Source: Alphaproteobacteria bacterium (GTDB lineage Bacteria > Pseudomonadota > Alphaproteobacteria > Oceanibaculales > Oceanibaculaceae). From it: 64,000 nt of DNA. Positions 27,993-36,624 of this stretch are shown here, in pieces. Location of the stretch: contig JAHJHR010000003.1 in the NCBI GenBank assembly GCA_018823745.1, positions 372,001-436,000 on the forward strand, written 5' to 3'. Each line of letters opens with the position of its first letter. Within the stretch, counting starts at the first letter, position 1. Under the pieces are notes generated by a model that was given only the letters and a program-made list of their open reading frames with translations, searched no databases and was not told the DNA's origin. The position numbers were made by a program, and so were the translations under genes.

Positions 27993-30427
27993 GCCGGGCG
28001 CAGCCTTGCCGCGATCTGGCGCAGCTTGTTGCGGGCCATGCGAAGGGCGAGGCCCATTCCGTCAGTACGGGCAACGGCGACGAAGCGGCGCATCATGAAA
28101 CCGACGCCGCGCGGGCCGGAGAGCAGGCTGAAGCCATACAGGCTGCGCTGGGTCCAGGTCGGGCTGTCGAGAAACACGCCATATTCCTCCAGTGACAGCA
28201 GCCGCCGTGTCTCGGCCGGGGCTGCCGCCGGCTGCGGCGGCAAGCCGGCATACAGCGCCTCCAGCCCGGCGATGAAATCATCGGCCCCGATACCGGCATC
28301 AAGGGGTTGGGCAGCCCGCAGGGCGTTCAGCCGCGTCCGGTCCTGCGCCAGAGTCAGCACGATATCCGTTACCGCCAATGCATCGCCGATCTCGACCAGG
28401 AAACCGGTCTCGCCATCGCGAACCCGCTCCGCCTGGGCGCCCAGATTGGTGACGATGGGCACCAGCCCGGCCAGCTGCGCTTCCGACAGGGTGATGCCGT
28501 AAGTCTCGGGCCAGGTGGACAGGAACAGCATGACATCGCAATCGGCCAGCGCTGCGGGCAGCGTGCCGCCACTGAAGCTGCCATGCAGAGTCACGCTGCT
28601 GGCGGTGTATTTTTCGACCAGCGGCAGGAAATCAGGATCGACGCGGCCGAAAATATGGAATTCGACCGGCTGGCCCTGACACCGGGCGATCACCTCCAAT
28701 ATCGTATCCGCCCCCTTGTGCCGGCCGAAATTCCCCAGATGCGCGACCTTCAGCGGTCCGGCCTCGCGCGGTGCCGGACGCGGCGGCGCGGCATTCACCG
28801 GCGGCGGCAGAAGATGCGTACGCGCCGCCGTCTCCAGATAGAAATGCTGCAGCAAGGCGGCACTGGCGGCGGAGCCAGCAAGCACGACATCGATGGCCGC
28901 CAGACTGTCGCGCATGAAGCGGCGGCGGCGGGCCTGGCTGCCCGGCTCCAGCCCCTGGGTCTGCTTCAGGCAGATATCGCAGGTCGCTGGCGGGCGGCGA
29001 TCAATCTCGCAATAGCGCCCCGCCGGTCCCAGCAGGTTGAAGCGCTCGCAGATCGGGAAATAATCATGCAGCGAATACAGCGTCGTTGCCCCCATCGCCC
29101 GGGCGATGATCGGCAGCGAGGGCGGAAAGCCCAGCAGATGGTTGAAATGCACCTGCTCGAAGCGGTGCTCGGCCAGCAGCTTCTGGAAGAAGATTTCCAG
29201 CTCCGGATGGGTCAGCAGTGCGGCGGCATAAGGCGCGCCCAGCGTGACGCTGTCGCGCACGACAAGGTCGCGGTCATAGAGCAGGAAACGCCGCCCATCG
29301 ATCTTGCGGTTATCCGGCACCAGTATCCAGGGATCGACCGTGCCGATCCGCGCCCGGATCGCCTCCAGATAAGTCTCCGCCCCGCCGAAGCGGCCATGCT
29401 GAACAATGTTATGGGCGACGAACAGCACGCGCGGGCGTTGCCGTGCCGGCGCAGGCGCAAGCACCGGCGTCTCAAGTGCTGCCACCCGGTCGAGCATCGC
29501 TGCGACGCGGTGGCGGTACAGATGCGCCTGCCCGACATGCGTCTGGGCATCGCGGGCGATGGCGCGGCGGCGTGGCTCATCGGCCAGCGCCGTCTCGATC
29601 TGCGCCAGGCAGTCATCCATGGTGCGGAAGCCAAGGTAATGCACGCCCTCAGTGAACAGGCTGGCCGCCGCACTGGTGGTCTCGGCATCGACGATCTGGC
29701 AGGACCCGGCCAGCGCCACCTCGAAGAAGCGCGGCCCCGGCGTGTCGCTGGCGGTTTCGGGATCGGCCTCGGAGGTCGAGAATTTGCGCGGCAGGGTCAG
29801 CGTCACCCGGCTGGCATTCGCCAGACGGCAGAAATCGCCGATGGAAACACCGGGCGTGAACTCGAAGCCGTCGCGCATTCCCTCGATATGCGGATCGAGC
29901 GCAGGATTGCTGACCAGCACGAATTTGCAGCGCAGATCGGGCCGGCGGCGCTTCAGCTCCGCCAGGAATTTAAGCCGGTTCGGCCAGGCCGTGCCGCCGA
30001 AGAAGACATCGTAGCGCGGTTTCTGGTCAGTGATCGCATGGCGGTTGCGCTGCGGATCGCCGGCCAGCGGCAGGTGGATGCCGCGATTGTCGTAATAGGC
30101 CGCACTCGACCCGTCATTGGTGAAGACGAGGTCGAAATGCCGGGACAGCGCCAGGTTGACGCCGCGCTCATAGGGGTCCTCGGTAAACCACACAAGCTTG
30201 CGCTGGATCAGCTCCAGCAGGCGGGAGATCACCGGGTTTCGCGCCTCCTCGCCATCGAAGGCGAAGAGCAGGTCGAAGGGCTGGGCCAGCGCCAGCGGCA
30301 CGGCATCGGCGTATTCGGCCCAGACAGCCTCGACCACGCGCGGATCGGCGCGCAGCGCATCGAACACGCCGCGCGCGATGTAGCGGTTGGGATTGAACGG
30401 TTTGGTATCGATGAACAGGACACGCAT
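27989..30427 (-). CDS. Two-module glycosyltransferase (CgeB-like plus GT4)
   Basis: An 812-residue fusion of two glycosyltransferase units. Residues 1 to about 320 resemble the CgeB-like neighbour: FTEDPYERGVNLA, then DTPGPRFFEVALAGSCQI. After a short linker, residues about 335-760 form a GT4 enzyme, with HNIVQHGRFGGAETYLEAI at the N-lobe and WPETYGITLSEAQLAGLVP with a Glu-rich donor-binding loop in the C-lobe. A cysteine set CEIDRRPPATCDIC lies in the GT4 acceptor region. The start ATG lies 12 bp after the family-2 gene. The two units could add two successive sugars. The target is unknown. Confidence 0.82.
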   Translation of the reverse strand: MRVLFIDTKPFNPNRYIARGVFDALRADPRVVEAVWAEYADAVPLALAQPFDLLFAFDGEEARNPVISRLLELIQRKLVWFTEDPYERGVNLALSRHFDLVFTNDGSSAAYYDNRGIHLPLAGDPQRNRHAITDQKPRYDVFFGGTAWPNRLKFLAELKRRRPDLRCKFVLVSNPALDPHIEGMRDGFEFTPGVSIGDFCRLANASRVTLTLPRKFSTSEADPETASDTPGPRFFEVALAGSCQIVDAETTSAAASLFTEGVHYLGFRTMDDCLAQIETALADEPRRRAIARDAQTHVGQAHLYRHRVAAMLDRVAALETPVLAPAPARQRPRVLFVAHNIVQHGRFGGAETYLEAIRARIGTVDPWILVPDNRKIDGRRFLLYDRDLVVRDSVTLGAPYAAALLTHPELEIFFQKLLAEHRFEQVHFNHLLGFPPSLPIIARAMGATTLYSLHDYFPICERFNLLGPAGRYCEIDRRPPATCDICLKQTQGLEPGSQARRRRFMRDSLAAIDVVLAGSAASAALLQHFYLETAARTHLLPPPVNAAPPRPAPREAGPLKVAHLGNFGRHKGADTILEVIARCQGQPVEFHIFGRVDPDFLPLVEKYTASSVTLHGSFSGGTLPAALADCDVMLFLSTWPETYGITLSEAQLAGLVPIVTNLGAQAERVRDGETGFLVEIGDALAVTDIVLTLAQDRTRLNALRAAQPLDAGIGADDFIAGLEALYAGLPPQPAAAPAETRRLLSLEEYGVFLDSPTWTQRSLYGFSLLSGPRGVGFMMRRFVAVARTDGMGLALRMARNKLRQIAARLRPA

Positions 30428-30438
30428 GCGGATCGGTT

Positions 30439-31542
30439 TCAGCCCCTACGGAAAAACCGCTTATACAGCCGCGAGAGGACGCGCAGCGGGGCAGAAACCT
30501 GCCAGCTTGTGGAATGATAGAGGTCGTTGATCCGGGTATTCAGATCGAGCAATTGATGCGTCAGCACCTGTTCGCGCACAAGGGCGGCATCATGGTCCTG
30601 CTTCGCCAGCGCCAGTTCGGCCGCCTTCGCTTCAGCGGCCTGCGCCCGCTCCCGCGCCTCGACGATGACCTGCCGCAGCGCCGGGGCGGCACGCGCCTCG
30701 ATCAGGCTGGCCGGCGTGGTGAAATGGATTTCGTCGGTCACCGCCGTCGACAGATTGGTCAGGATGCCGATATCGACCCGGCCCTTGTCCATGTCCGCGC
30801 GCAGCAGATCATTGCGGATCGCCGCATCGTAATAGGCGTGCTGTGAGGCCCCGCCCAGGATGCTGTTGGAATAACCATCAGGGGAATCGCTGACCCGGTG
30901 ATGCCAGTAGGCCAGGGCCTCCGGCACCACGCCGATATCGTAGCGGCGCAGAAAACGCAGGTTGAAATCCCAGTCGCCCAAGACCGGCAGATCCTCACGA
31001 TAGGGGCCAATGGCCTCCAGTGCTGCGCGGCGATACAGAAAGGAAATCGGCGGAAACAGATTACGCACCGCCATCTGGGCGAAGGGGATCGCCAGAAGAT
31101 TGGCATTGAACGCCTCATGCCCCAGGATCACCGGCGTATCATCTTCCAGCCGCTCGCGGATCAGGATGCTGTGGCAGATCGCCCCTGCCGCCGGGTCTGG
31201 TGCGTCTTCCAGATAGCCGACCAGACGGTCCAGGCAGGTCGGATGCCAGGTATCATCATCGTCATGGATGATCAGATAGCGGCTGGCGCTGGCGGCGATG
31301 CCGCGATTGGACGCTACTTCCATGCCCAGCGATTGCGGATTGTCCACCCGGACCAGACGGCCGGCATAGGCATCCATATACCCCGCCAGCAGCCCATCCA
31401 CCGGTGCCGGATCGCCACCGTCATTGACGATGACATGCACCCAGTCGCTGTAATGCTGGGCCAGCACGCTGTCTATCGCGCGCCGCAGCAGGATCGGACG
31501 GTCCTTGGTCCGGGTGATGATGGCGACGACAGGTTCAGGCAT
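30439..31542 (-). CDS. Family 2 glycosyltransferase with C-terminal coiled coil
   Basis: A GT-A inverting glycosyltransferase of about 367 residues. VAIITRTKDRPILLRRAIDSVL starts the nucleotide-binding half. The metal motif is IIHDDDDTWHP, and LGDWDFNLRFLRRYD gives the probable acceptor/catalytic region. Residues about 285-345 are Ala/Glu/Arg-rich and predicted coiled coil (ARERAQAAEAKAAELALAK), followed by the tail SWQVSAPLRVLSRLYKRFF that is common in rhamnan-type enzymes. A GTG two codons earlier is possible. It is the first of three glycosyltransferase genes, 94 bp downstream of a LysR gene. Confidence 0.85.
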   Translation of the reverse strand: MPEPVVAIITRTKDRPILLRRAIDSVLAQHYSDWVHVIVNDGGDPAPVDGLLAGYMDAYAGRLVRVDNPQSLGMEVASNRGIAASASRYLIIHDDDDTWHPTCLDRLVGYLEDAPDPAAGAICHSILIRERLEDDTPVILGHEAFNANLLAIPFAQMAVRNLFPPISFLYRRAALEAIGPYREDLPVLGDWDFNLRFLRRYDIGVVPEALAYWHHRVSDSPDGYSNSILGGASQHAYYDAAIRNDLLRADMDKGRVDIGILTNLSTAVTDEIHFTTPASLIEARAAPALRQVIVEARERAQAAEAKAAELALAKQDHDAALVREQVLTHQLLDLNTRINDLYHSTSWQVSAPLRVLSRLYKRFFRRG

Positions 31543-31636
31543 ATGCACGACAGGTCATGGCTTGGGGCAAGTTCGGGCACACTGTGCCGCGACCGCGCGC
31601 CCGTCAAGTCGCCAGAGCCATATCGCCTGCCTGCCG

Positions 31637-32527
31637 TCACGCCGCCGCCAGCTGCCCCATATCGCCCTTCAGCAGATCGATGAAGCTGCGTGCCGGCGCG
31701 GAAAGCGGCCGCAACGAGGGATAGGCGGCCACGACCTGCAGGGAGACGCGCGGGCGCAGGGGACGCATGGCAAGGCGGCTCAGGCCGGCACGGGCGACCA
31801 GGGCATCGACCAGGGCCACGCCCTTCCCCTCGGCCGCCAGGGCGCAGGCAATCGCGGCGGATGACACTTCCACATCGACGCGGCGCTTGCGGCCGGCCTT
31901 GCGGAACAGCTCGTCAAGCTGCGCGCCCATCGCCGTGTCGCTGCCGGGGCCGATCATGGCCACATCCGACAGATCCTTCGGCTCGATGCCATCATGGCTG
32001 GCCAGCGGATGCTTTTCCGTCATGACGCAGACGATATCCGTGCTCGACATCTCCTCGACACCCGCCGAGGCTGCCGTGAACGGACCGAACAACAGGGCCA
32101 GATCGACCTGGCCCTTGCCCAGCTGCTCGCCAATGGCGCTGGATTCGACTTCGGTCAGCAGGACCTTCACGCCCGGATTTGCATCCTGGAACAGCGTGAC
32201 CGCGCGGGGCGCCACCGAGGCTGACAGCGAGGCTGTCGCCGCAACGCGCAGAATGCCGCTGTGACCGTGACGCAACTCCTTCACGAAACGGCGCAGCCCG
32301 CCGATGTCCTGGAAGATGCGGTCGACTTCGGGGAACAGCTCCTCAGCCTCGCGGGTCGGCACAAGACGGCCCTTCACGCGCTGAAACAGGCGCATGCCCA
32401 ACTGGGTTTCGGTCTGGCGCAGCATCTTGCTGACTGCCGGCTGGGAAACCTCAAGCATGCGGGCTGCATCGGTAATTCCCTGGCAGCGCATGACCGCCCA
32501 AAATACCTCCAACTGACGAAAATTCAT
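31637..32527 (-). CDS. LysR-family transcriptional regulator
   Basis: A 296-residue LysR regulator. The N-terminal winged HTH reads MNFRQLEVFWAVMRCQGITDAARML-VSQPAVSKML, and the substrate-binding domain starts near residue 90 (GILRVAATASLSASVAPRAV). The ATG at 32527 places the HTH at residue 3 as is usual; a longer frame adds 19 unlikely residues. It lies upstream of the glycosyltransferase genes on the same strand and divergent from the galE-like gene, 176 bp away. LysR proteins usually control a divergent neighbour, so galE is a candidate target. Confidence 0.9.
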   Translation of the reverse strand: MNFRQLEVFWAVMRCQGITDAARMLEVSQPAVSKMLRQTETQLGMRLFQRVKGRLVPTREAEELFPEVDRIFQDIGGLRRFVKELRHGHSGILRVAATASLSASVAPRAVTLFQDANPGVKVLLTEVESSAIGEQLGKGQVDLALLFGPFTAASAGVEEMSSTDIVCVMTEKHPLASHDGIEPKDLSDVAMIGPGSDTAMGAQLDELFRKAGRKRRVDVEVSSAAIACALAAEGKGVALVDALVARAGLSRLAMRPLRPRVSLQVVAAYPSLRPLSAPARSFIDLLKGDMGQLAAA

Positions 32528-32703
32528 CGCCGTCACTTTCTCCTGGCAGACGGGGGGCTTCCAGTTGAAACCCTGCCGTAACAAAAACTCTCTCCTGTCA
32601 AAACCGATCTTGATGACAAAGGTTCCCGCTTGCCTTCCCCCTTGCCATCAGGGACACCTGCCGCTTCCATGGCGGCAGGGCTGACACAGCGGGGATTGAG
32701 GTT

Positions 32704-33696
32704 TTGGCCAAGGGCAGCATTCTGGTAACCGGCGGGGCCGGCTATATCGGCGCGCAGATGGCGCTGACTCTGGCCGAGGCCGGGTATGAGCCGGTGATTC
32801 TGGACGATCTGCTGACCGGCCATCGCGCCGCAGTGGACGCGCTGCCCTTCGTCGAGGGCGATGTCGGCGATGTCCGCCTGGTCACAGACCTGCTCGCCCG
32901 ATACCAGCCGGTCGGCGTGCTGCATTTCGCCGGTGTCAGCCAGGCCGGCCAGTCGGTCGAGCAACCGGCGCTGTATTACGACCGCAATCTGGTGCGCAGC
33001 CTCGCCCTTCTCGACGCGCTGCGCACACTGCCGACCCTGCCGGCCTTCGTGTTTTCCTCCAGCGCTGCGGTCTATGGCGAGCCGGCGGCACTGCCGATCC
33101 GGGAGGACCATCCCTGCGCCCCGGTCAATCCCTATGGCGCGACCAAGCTGGCGGTGGAAGGGGCGCTGGAAGCCTATGGCACGGCCTATGGCCTGCGCTG
33201 GGCCGCCTTGCGTTATTTCAACGCTGCCGGGGCTGACCCGCAGGGCCGCAGCGGCGAATGCCATGAGCCGGAAACCCATCTGATCCCGCTGGCCCTGCAG
33301 GCCGCAGCCGGCCTGCGGCCGCCGCTGAACATCCATGGCCGGGATTACGACACGCCGGATGGCACCTGCATCCGGGACTATGTGCATGTCGCCGATCTGT
33401 GCCGCGCCCATCTGCTGGCGCTGGAGAATCTGATTCAGGGCAGCCCGGTCGGCTGCGTCAATCTGGGCGGGGGCACCGGGCGCTCCGTGCTGGAGGTCAT
33501 CGCGGTGGTGGGCCGCGTCACCGGCCAAACCGTACCGGTGGCCGATGCACCGCGCCGCGCCGGCGATCCGGCCCGGCTGGTTGCCGATATAACCCGCGCC
33601 AAACAGATATTAGGCTGGGAACCGGCGATGAGCGACCTAGATACAATCATCGGGCATGCGTGGACGTGGGAGAAACAGAAACACGGCACCGCCTGA
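32704..33696 (+). CDS. galE: UDP-glucose 4-epimerase-like NAD-dependent epimerase
   Basis: A short-chain epimerase of 330 residues that probably interconverts UDP-glucose and UDP-galactose, supplying sugar nucleotides for surface glycans. It shows the Rossmann motif TGGAGYIG, the catalytic serine region SSSAAVYGE, the YxxxK pair in PYGATKLA, RYFNAAGADPQGRSGE, and the substrate loop DYDTPDGTCIRDYVHV, which is close to GalE proper. The start appears to be TTG at 32704: no ATG or GTG lies before the nucleotide-binding motif, and GAGG precedes it closely. A membrane sulfatase-like gene follows after 35 bp. Confidence 0.88.
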   Translation: MAKGSILVTGGAGYIGAQMALTLAEAGYEPVILDDLLTGHRAAVDALPFVEGDVGDVRLVTDLLARYQPVGVLHFAGVSQAGQSVEQPALYYDRNLVRSLALLDALRTLPTLPAFVFSSSAAVYGEPAALPIREDHPCAPVNPYGATKLAVEGALEAYGTAYGLRWAALRYFNAAGADPQGRSGECHEPETHLIPLALQAAAGLRPPLNIHGRDYDTPDGTCIRDYVHVADLCRAHLLALENLIQGSPVGCVNLGGGTGRSVLEVIAVVGRVTGQTVPVADAPRRAGDPARLVADITRAKQILGWEPAMSDLDTIIGHAWTWEKQKHGTA

Positions 33697-33731
33697 CCTT
33701 CCCGGCCCTTGCTTGGCCACCCGAATGGAAT

Positions 33732-35432
33732 ATGCGCGTGCCAGCACTCCTTTCCATCTTCCTTGTCACCCTTGGCTTCGCCGCCGTGCTGGCGCTGCCC
33801 TTCCGGATTCCGTCCGACCATCCGCTGAATCTCCTGTCCTTCTCGGTCGAGGCTGTCGGCCTTCTCGCTTTGCTCACCGTGGTGCCGCTGCTGCGCGACC
33901 GGCGGCCGGTTGCCGCCCGGCATTGCGCTGCCCTGCTGGCCGGGCTGATCATCTTCGTGGCGCTGGGCGATCTGATGACGCGGCTGGCACTGGCCCGGCC
34001 ACTCAACCTCTATCTCGATGTGAACCTGCTGCCATCGGTCATCAGCCTGGCGCTGGGTGGGCTGGGGCCGCTGCTCGGCGTTCTGGCGGTGGCCGCCCTG
34101 CTGTTGCTGCCTGTATTGGCCTATGGGCTGGCGCTGGCCGCCGGGGCCTCCGCACAGCGCCTGGGCCGCCAGCCGGGCGGGCGGGCGGGGGCGATGATGG
34201 CGCTGGCGCTGGTCGCCGGGCTGCATCTGGCCCAGGAACGCCAGCCCTATCTGTTCCACCGCTTCTGGCCGTCCTCGACCGATATCGCCACGGCCACCAC
34301 GGCCCAATGGACGCAATACCGCGCCGTGAAGGCCAGCGAGCCGCTGTTCCGCGCCGCCGGCCGGCAGGACGCATTGGCCGGCATCGCGCCCGAGGATCTG
34401 CTCTCGGCGCTGAAAGACACGGATGTGCTGGTCGCCTTCATCGAATCCTATGGCGAGAGCACGCTGACCCCGCCCTATCGCCCGGTCATTGCGCAGCGTC
34501 TCGCCAGTTTCGAAGACAGCGTCAGCCAGGCCGGGCTGAAGGCGGTGTCGGGCTGGTTCGTCTCCGCCACCTCGGGCGGGCAGTCCTGGCTGGCGCATTC
34601 CAGCCTGCTCTCCGGCCTGACCATCGACAGCCAACATCTCTATGACATGCTGGTCGGCAGTGAGCGCCGCACGCTGGCGCATTACTTTGCCCAGGCGGGT
34701 CATCGCACCATCGATGTCCAGCCGGCCATCGTGAAGCCCTGGCCGGCCGGCGATTTCTTCGGCTTCGACACCATCTACCAGGCCGGTGATCTGGGCTATC
34801 GCGGCCCCGCCTTCGGCTGGGTGACGATGCCCGACCAGTACACCCTGTCGCATATCGAGCAGACCGAGCGCGGTACCCCCGACCGGGCACCGCTTTTCGC
34901 GCAATTCGCGCTGATCAGCAGCCACGCGCCCTTTACCCCTCTGGCGCCGCTGGTGGACTGGGATGCCATCGACGAGGGCACTGTCTTTCACGGGGTCGAG
35001 CCGGTCGGCCTGCCCTCGGAGGATGTGTGGCGCGACATCAACCTGTTGCGCGACCATTACATCCGCTCCATCGACTACACGCTGGCAACGCTGCAGGGCT
35101 ATGCCGCCCGCCATGTCGCCGCTAGGGCGGGCCGCGAGACGCTGCTGATCCTGGTCGGCGACCATCAGCCGCTGCCGCTGCTGGCCGGCGACACCGCCTC
35201 GCTTGCCGTGCCGGTGCATGTGATCAGCGGCGACCCGGCGCTTCTGAAACCTTTCCGGGAAATCGGCTTCACCGCCGGCATGATGCCGAATCCAGCCTCG
35301 CCACACCTGCCCATGGCAGCGTTCCGCGACTTTTTCGTCACCGCCTTCAGCGGCGGGACCGGCCCGGTTCTGGCCCGGCAGGAGCGGAAGACTCCGGGTG
35401 ATATGCTGGACGGCAGGACGCGATCCAACTAG
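33732..35432 (+). CDS. Membrane sulfatase / LTA-synthase-like alkaline phosphatase superfamily protein
   Basis: A 566-residue inner-membrane enzyme with five hydrophobic helices in the first 185 residues, then a large periplasmic sulfatase-like domain (about 220-540). FIESYGES begins the metal-binding core. SATSGGQSWLAHSSLLSG holds the likely nucleophile and its loop, and VGDHQPL near the end gives the Asp-His metal pair. Such proteins transfer or remove phospho-alcohol groups on lipids or glycans (LtaS, OpgB, EptA relatives). It lies 35 bp after the galE-like gene, which suggests glycan modification. The exact group moved is unknown. Confidence 0.82.
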   Translation: MRVPALLSIFLVTLGFAAVLALPFRIPSDHPLNLLSFSVEAVGLLALLTVVPLLRDRRPVAARHCAALLAGLIIFVALGDLMTRLALARPLNLYLDVNLLPSVISLALGGLGPLLGVLAVAALLLLPVLAYGLALAAGASAQRLGRQPGGRAGAMMALALVAGLHLAQERQPYLFHRFWPSSTDIATATTAQWTQYRAVKASEPLFRAAGRQDALAGIAPEDLLSALKDTDVLVAFIESYGESTLTPPYRPVIAQRLASFEDSVSQAGLKAVSGWFVSATSGGQSWLAHSSLLSGLTIDSQHLYDMLVGSERRTLAHYFAQAGHRTIDVQPAIVKPWPAGDFFGFDTIYQAGDLGYRGPAFGWVTMPDQYTLSHIEQTERGTPDRAPLFAQFALISSHAPFTPLAPLVDWDAIDEGTVFHGVEPVGLPSEDVWRDINLLRDHYIRSIDYTLATLQGYAARHVAARAGRETLLILVGDHQPLPLLAGDTASLAVPVHVISGDPALLKPFREIGFTAGMMPNPASPHLPMAAFRDFFVTAFSGGTGPVLARQERKTPGDMLDGRTRSN

Positions 35433-35478
35433 AAATGGTGCAAGACTTCCCTGAAACGGCAACCCGATACCAGCCATC

Positions 35479-36624
35479 GTGCCAGCCGTAACCGCCGCCA
35501 CCACCACCCTGCCGCCGACCATCCGTCCGGCGACGCCGGGCGATATTGAGGCGCTGCTGGCGCTGGAAAACCGCACCTTCCAGACCGACCGGCTGACCCG
35601 GCGCAATTTCCAGCATCTGCTGACGCGGGCGCATGCCGCCTGTCTCATCGCCGAGCGCGGGGATGAACTGCTGGGCTATGTACTGGTGTTGTTCCGGCGT
35701 GGCACCTCGCTCGCCCGGCTGTATTCGCTGGCGGTCGCCGAGACGGCGCGGGGGCTGGGCATCGGCCGGCTTCTGCTCGAAGCGGCGGAAGCGGCGGCGC
35801 TGGAAAACGAGGTCTGGCTGATGCGCCTGGAAGTCCGCCCCGACAACGCGCCGGCGATTAAGCTGTACGAGGCAGCCGGTTATCATCGCTTCGGGCGCTA
35901 TCTCGATTATTACGAGGATCATGCGGAGGCGCTGCGCTATGAGAAGCGGCTGCGTCCGCATGTGACGCCGCCCGAACCGAAAGTGTCCTATTACAGCCAG
36001 ACAACGGATTTCACCTGCGGTCCGGCGGCGCTGATGATGGCGATGAAGGCGCTGGACCCCAGCCTGCCGATGGGCCCCCGGCTGGAATTGCAGCTCTGGC
36101 GCGAGGCGACGACGATCTTCATGACCTCCGGCCCCGGCGGCTGCGGGCCCTATGGCCTGGCGCTGGCCGCGCATCGACGCGGCTTCCTAGTCGATCTCTA
36201 TGTGAACAACGAGGCGCCCTTCTTCGTGCATACTGTACGCAACGAGGAAAAGAAGCGCGTGGTGGAGCGTGTCTCGCAGGATTTCCGCGAGCAACTGGCG
36301 GAAAGCGACATCCAGCTGCATCGCCGCGCCCTCACTCTGGACGAGATGACCGGGCTGATCGACCAGGGGGCGATGCCGCTGGTGCTGATCAGTCTGTTCC
36401 GGATGTACCGGGAAAATGTGCCGCACTGGGTTGTCGTACACGCGCATGACAGCCGCTTTGTCTATGCGCATGATCCGCTGGTCGATCCCGACCATCTGGA
36501 CATGATCTCCGACAAGGCCAATATGCCCATCCCGAAAAGTGAATTCGACCGCATGGCGCGGTTCGGCCGGAACGAACTGCGCGCTGCCCTCGTTATTCGC
36601 CAGCGGGAGAACACAGCCATATGA
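35479..36624 (+). CDS. GNAT acetyltransferase fused to C39-like peptidase
   Basis: A two-domain protein of 381 residues. Residues 14-155 form a GNAT domain with the acetyl-CoA loop ETARGLGIGRLLLE. Residues about 165-370 form a papain-like C39 peptidase: catalytic Cys180 in DFTCGPAAL, His316 in PHWVVVHAHD and Asp332 in AHDPL. The start is GTG at 35479 with a weak ribosome site; no ATG precedes the GNAT core. Its stop overlaps the ATP-grasp ligase start (ATGA), so the two act together. Comparative studies of ATP-grasp amidoligases have described such GNAT/peptidase/RimK sets as probable peptide-forming systems. The product is unknown. Confidence 0.88.
   Translation: MPAVTAATTTLPPTIRPATPGDIEALLALENRTFQTDRLTRRNFQHLLTRAHAACLIAERGDELLGYVLVLFRRGTSLARLYSLAVAETARGLGIGRLLLEAAEAAALENEVWLMRLEVRPDNAPAIKLYEAAGYHRFGRYLDYYEDHAEALRYEKRLRPHVTPPEPKVSYYSQTTDFTCGPAALMMAMKALDPSLPMGPRLELQLWREATTIFMTSGPGGCGPYGLALAAHRRGFLVDLYVNNEAPFFVHTVRNEEKKRVVERVSQDFREQLAESDIQLHRRALTLDEMTGLIDQGAMPLVLISLFRMYRENVPHWVVVHAHDSRFVYAHDPLVDPDHLDMISDKANMPIPKSEFDRMARFGRNELRAALVIRQRENTAI

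Noticed and set aside
27021..30427. A CRISPR or phage-tail reading of the glycosyltransferase block
   Set aside because: There are no repeats or phage motifs. Both proteins show clear nucleotide-sugar-binding signatures.
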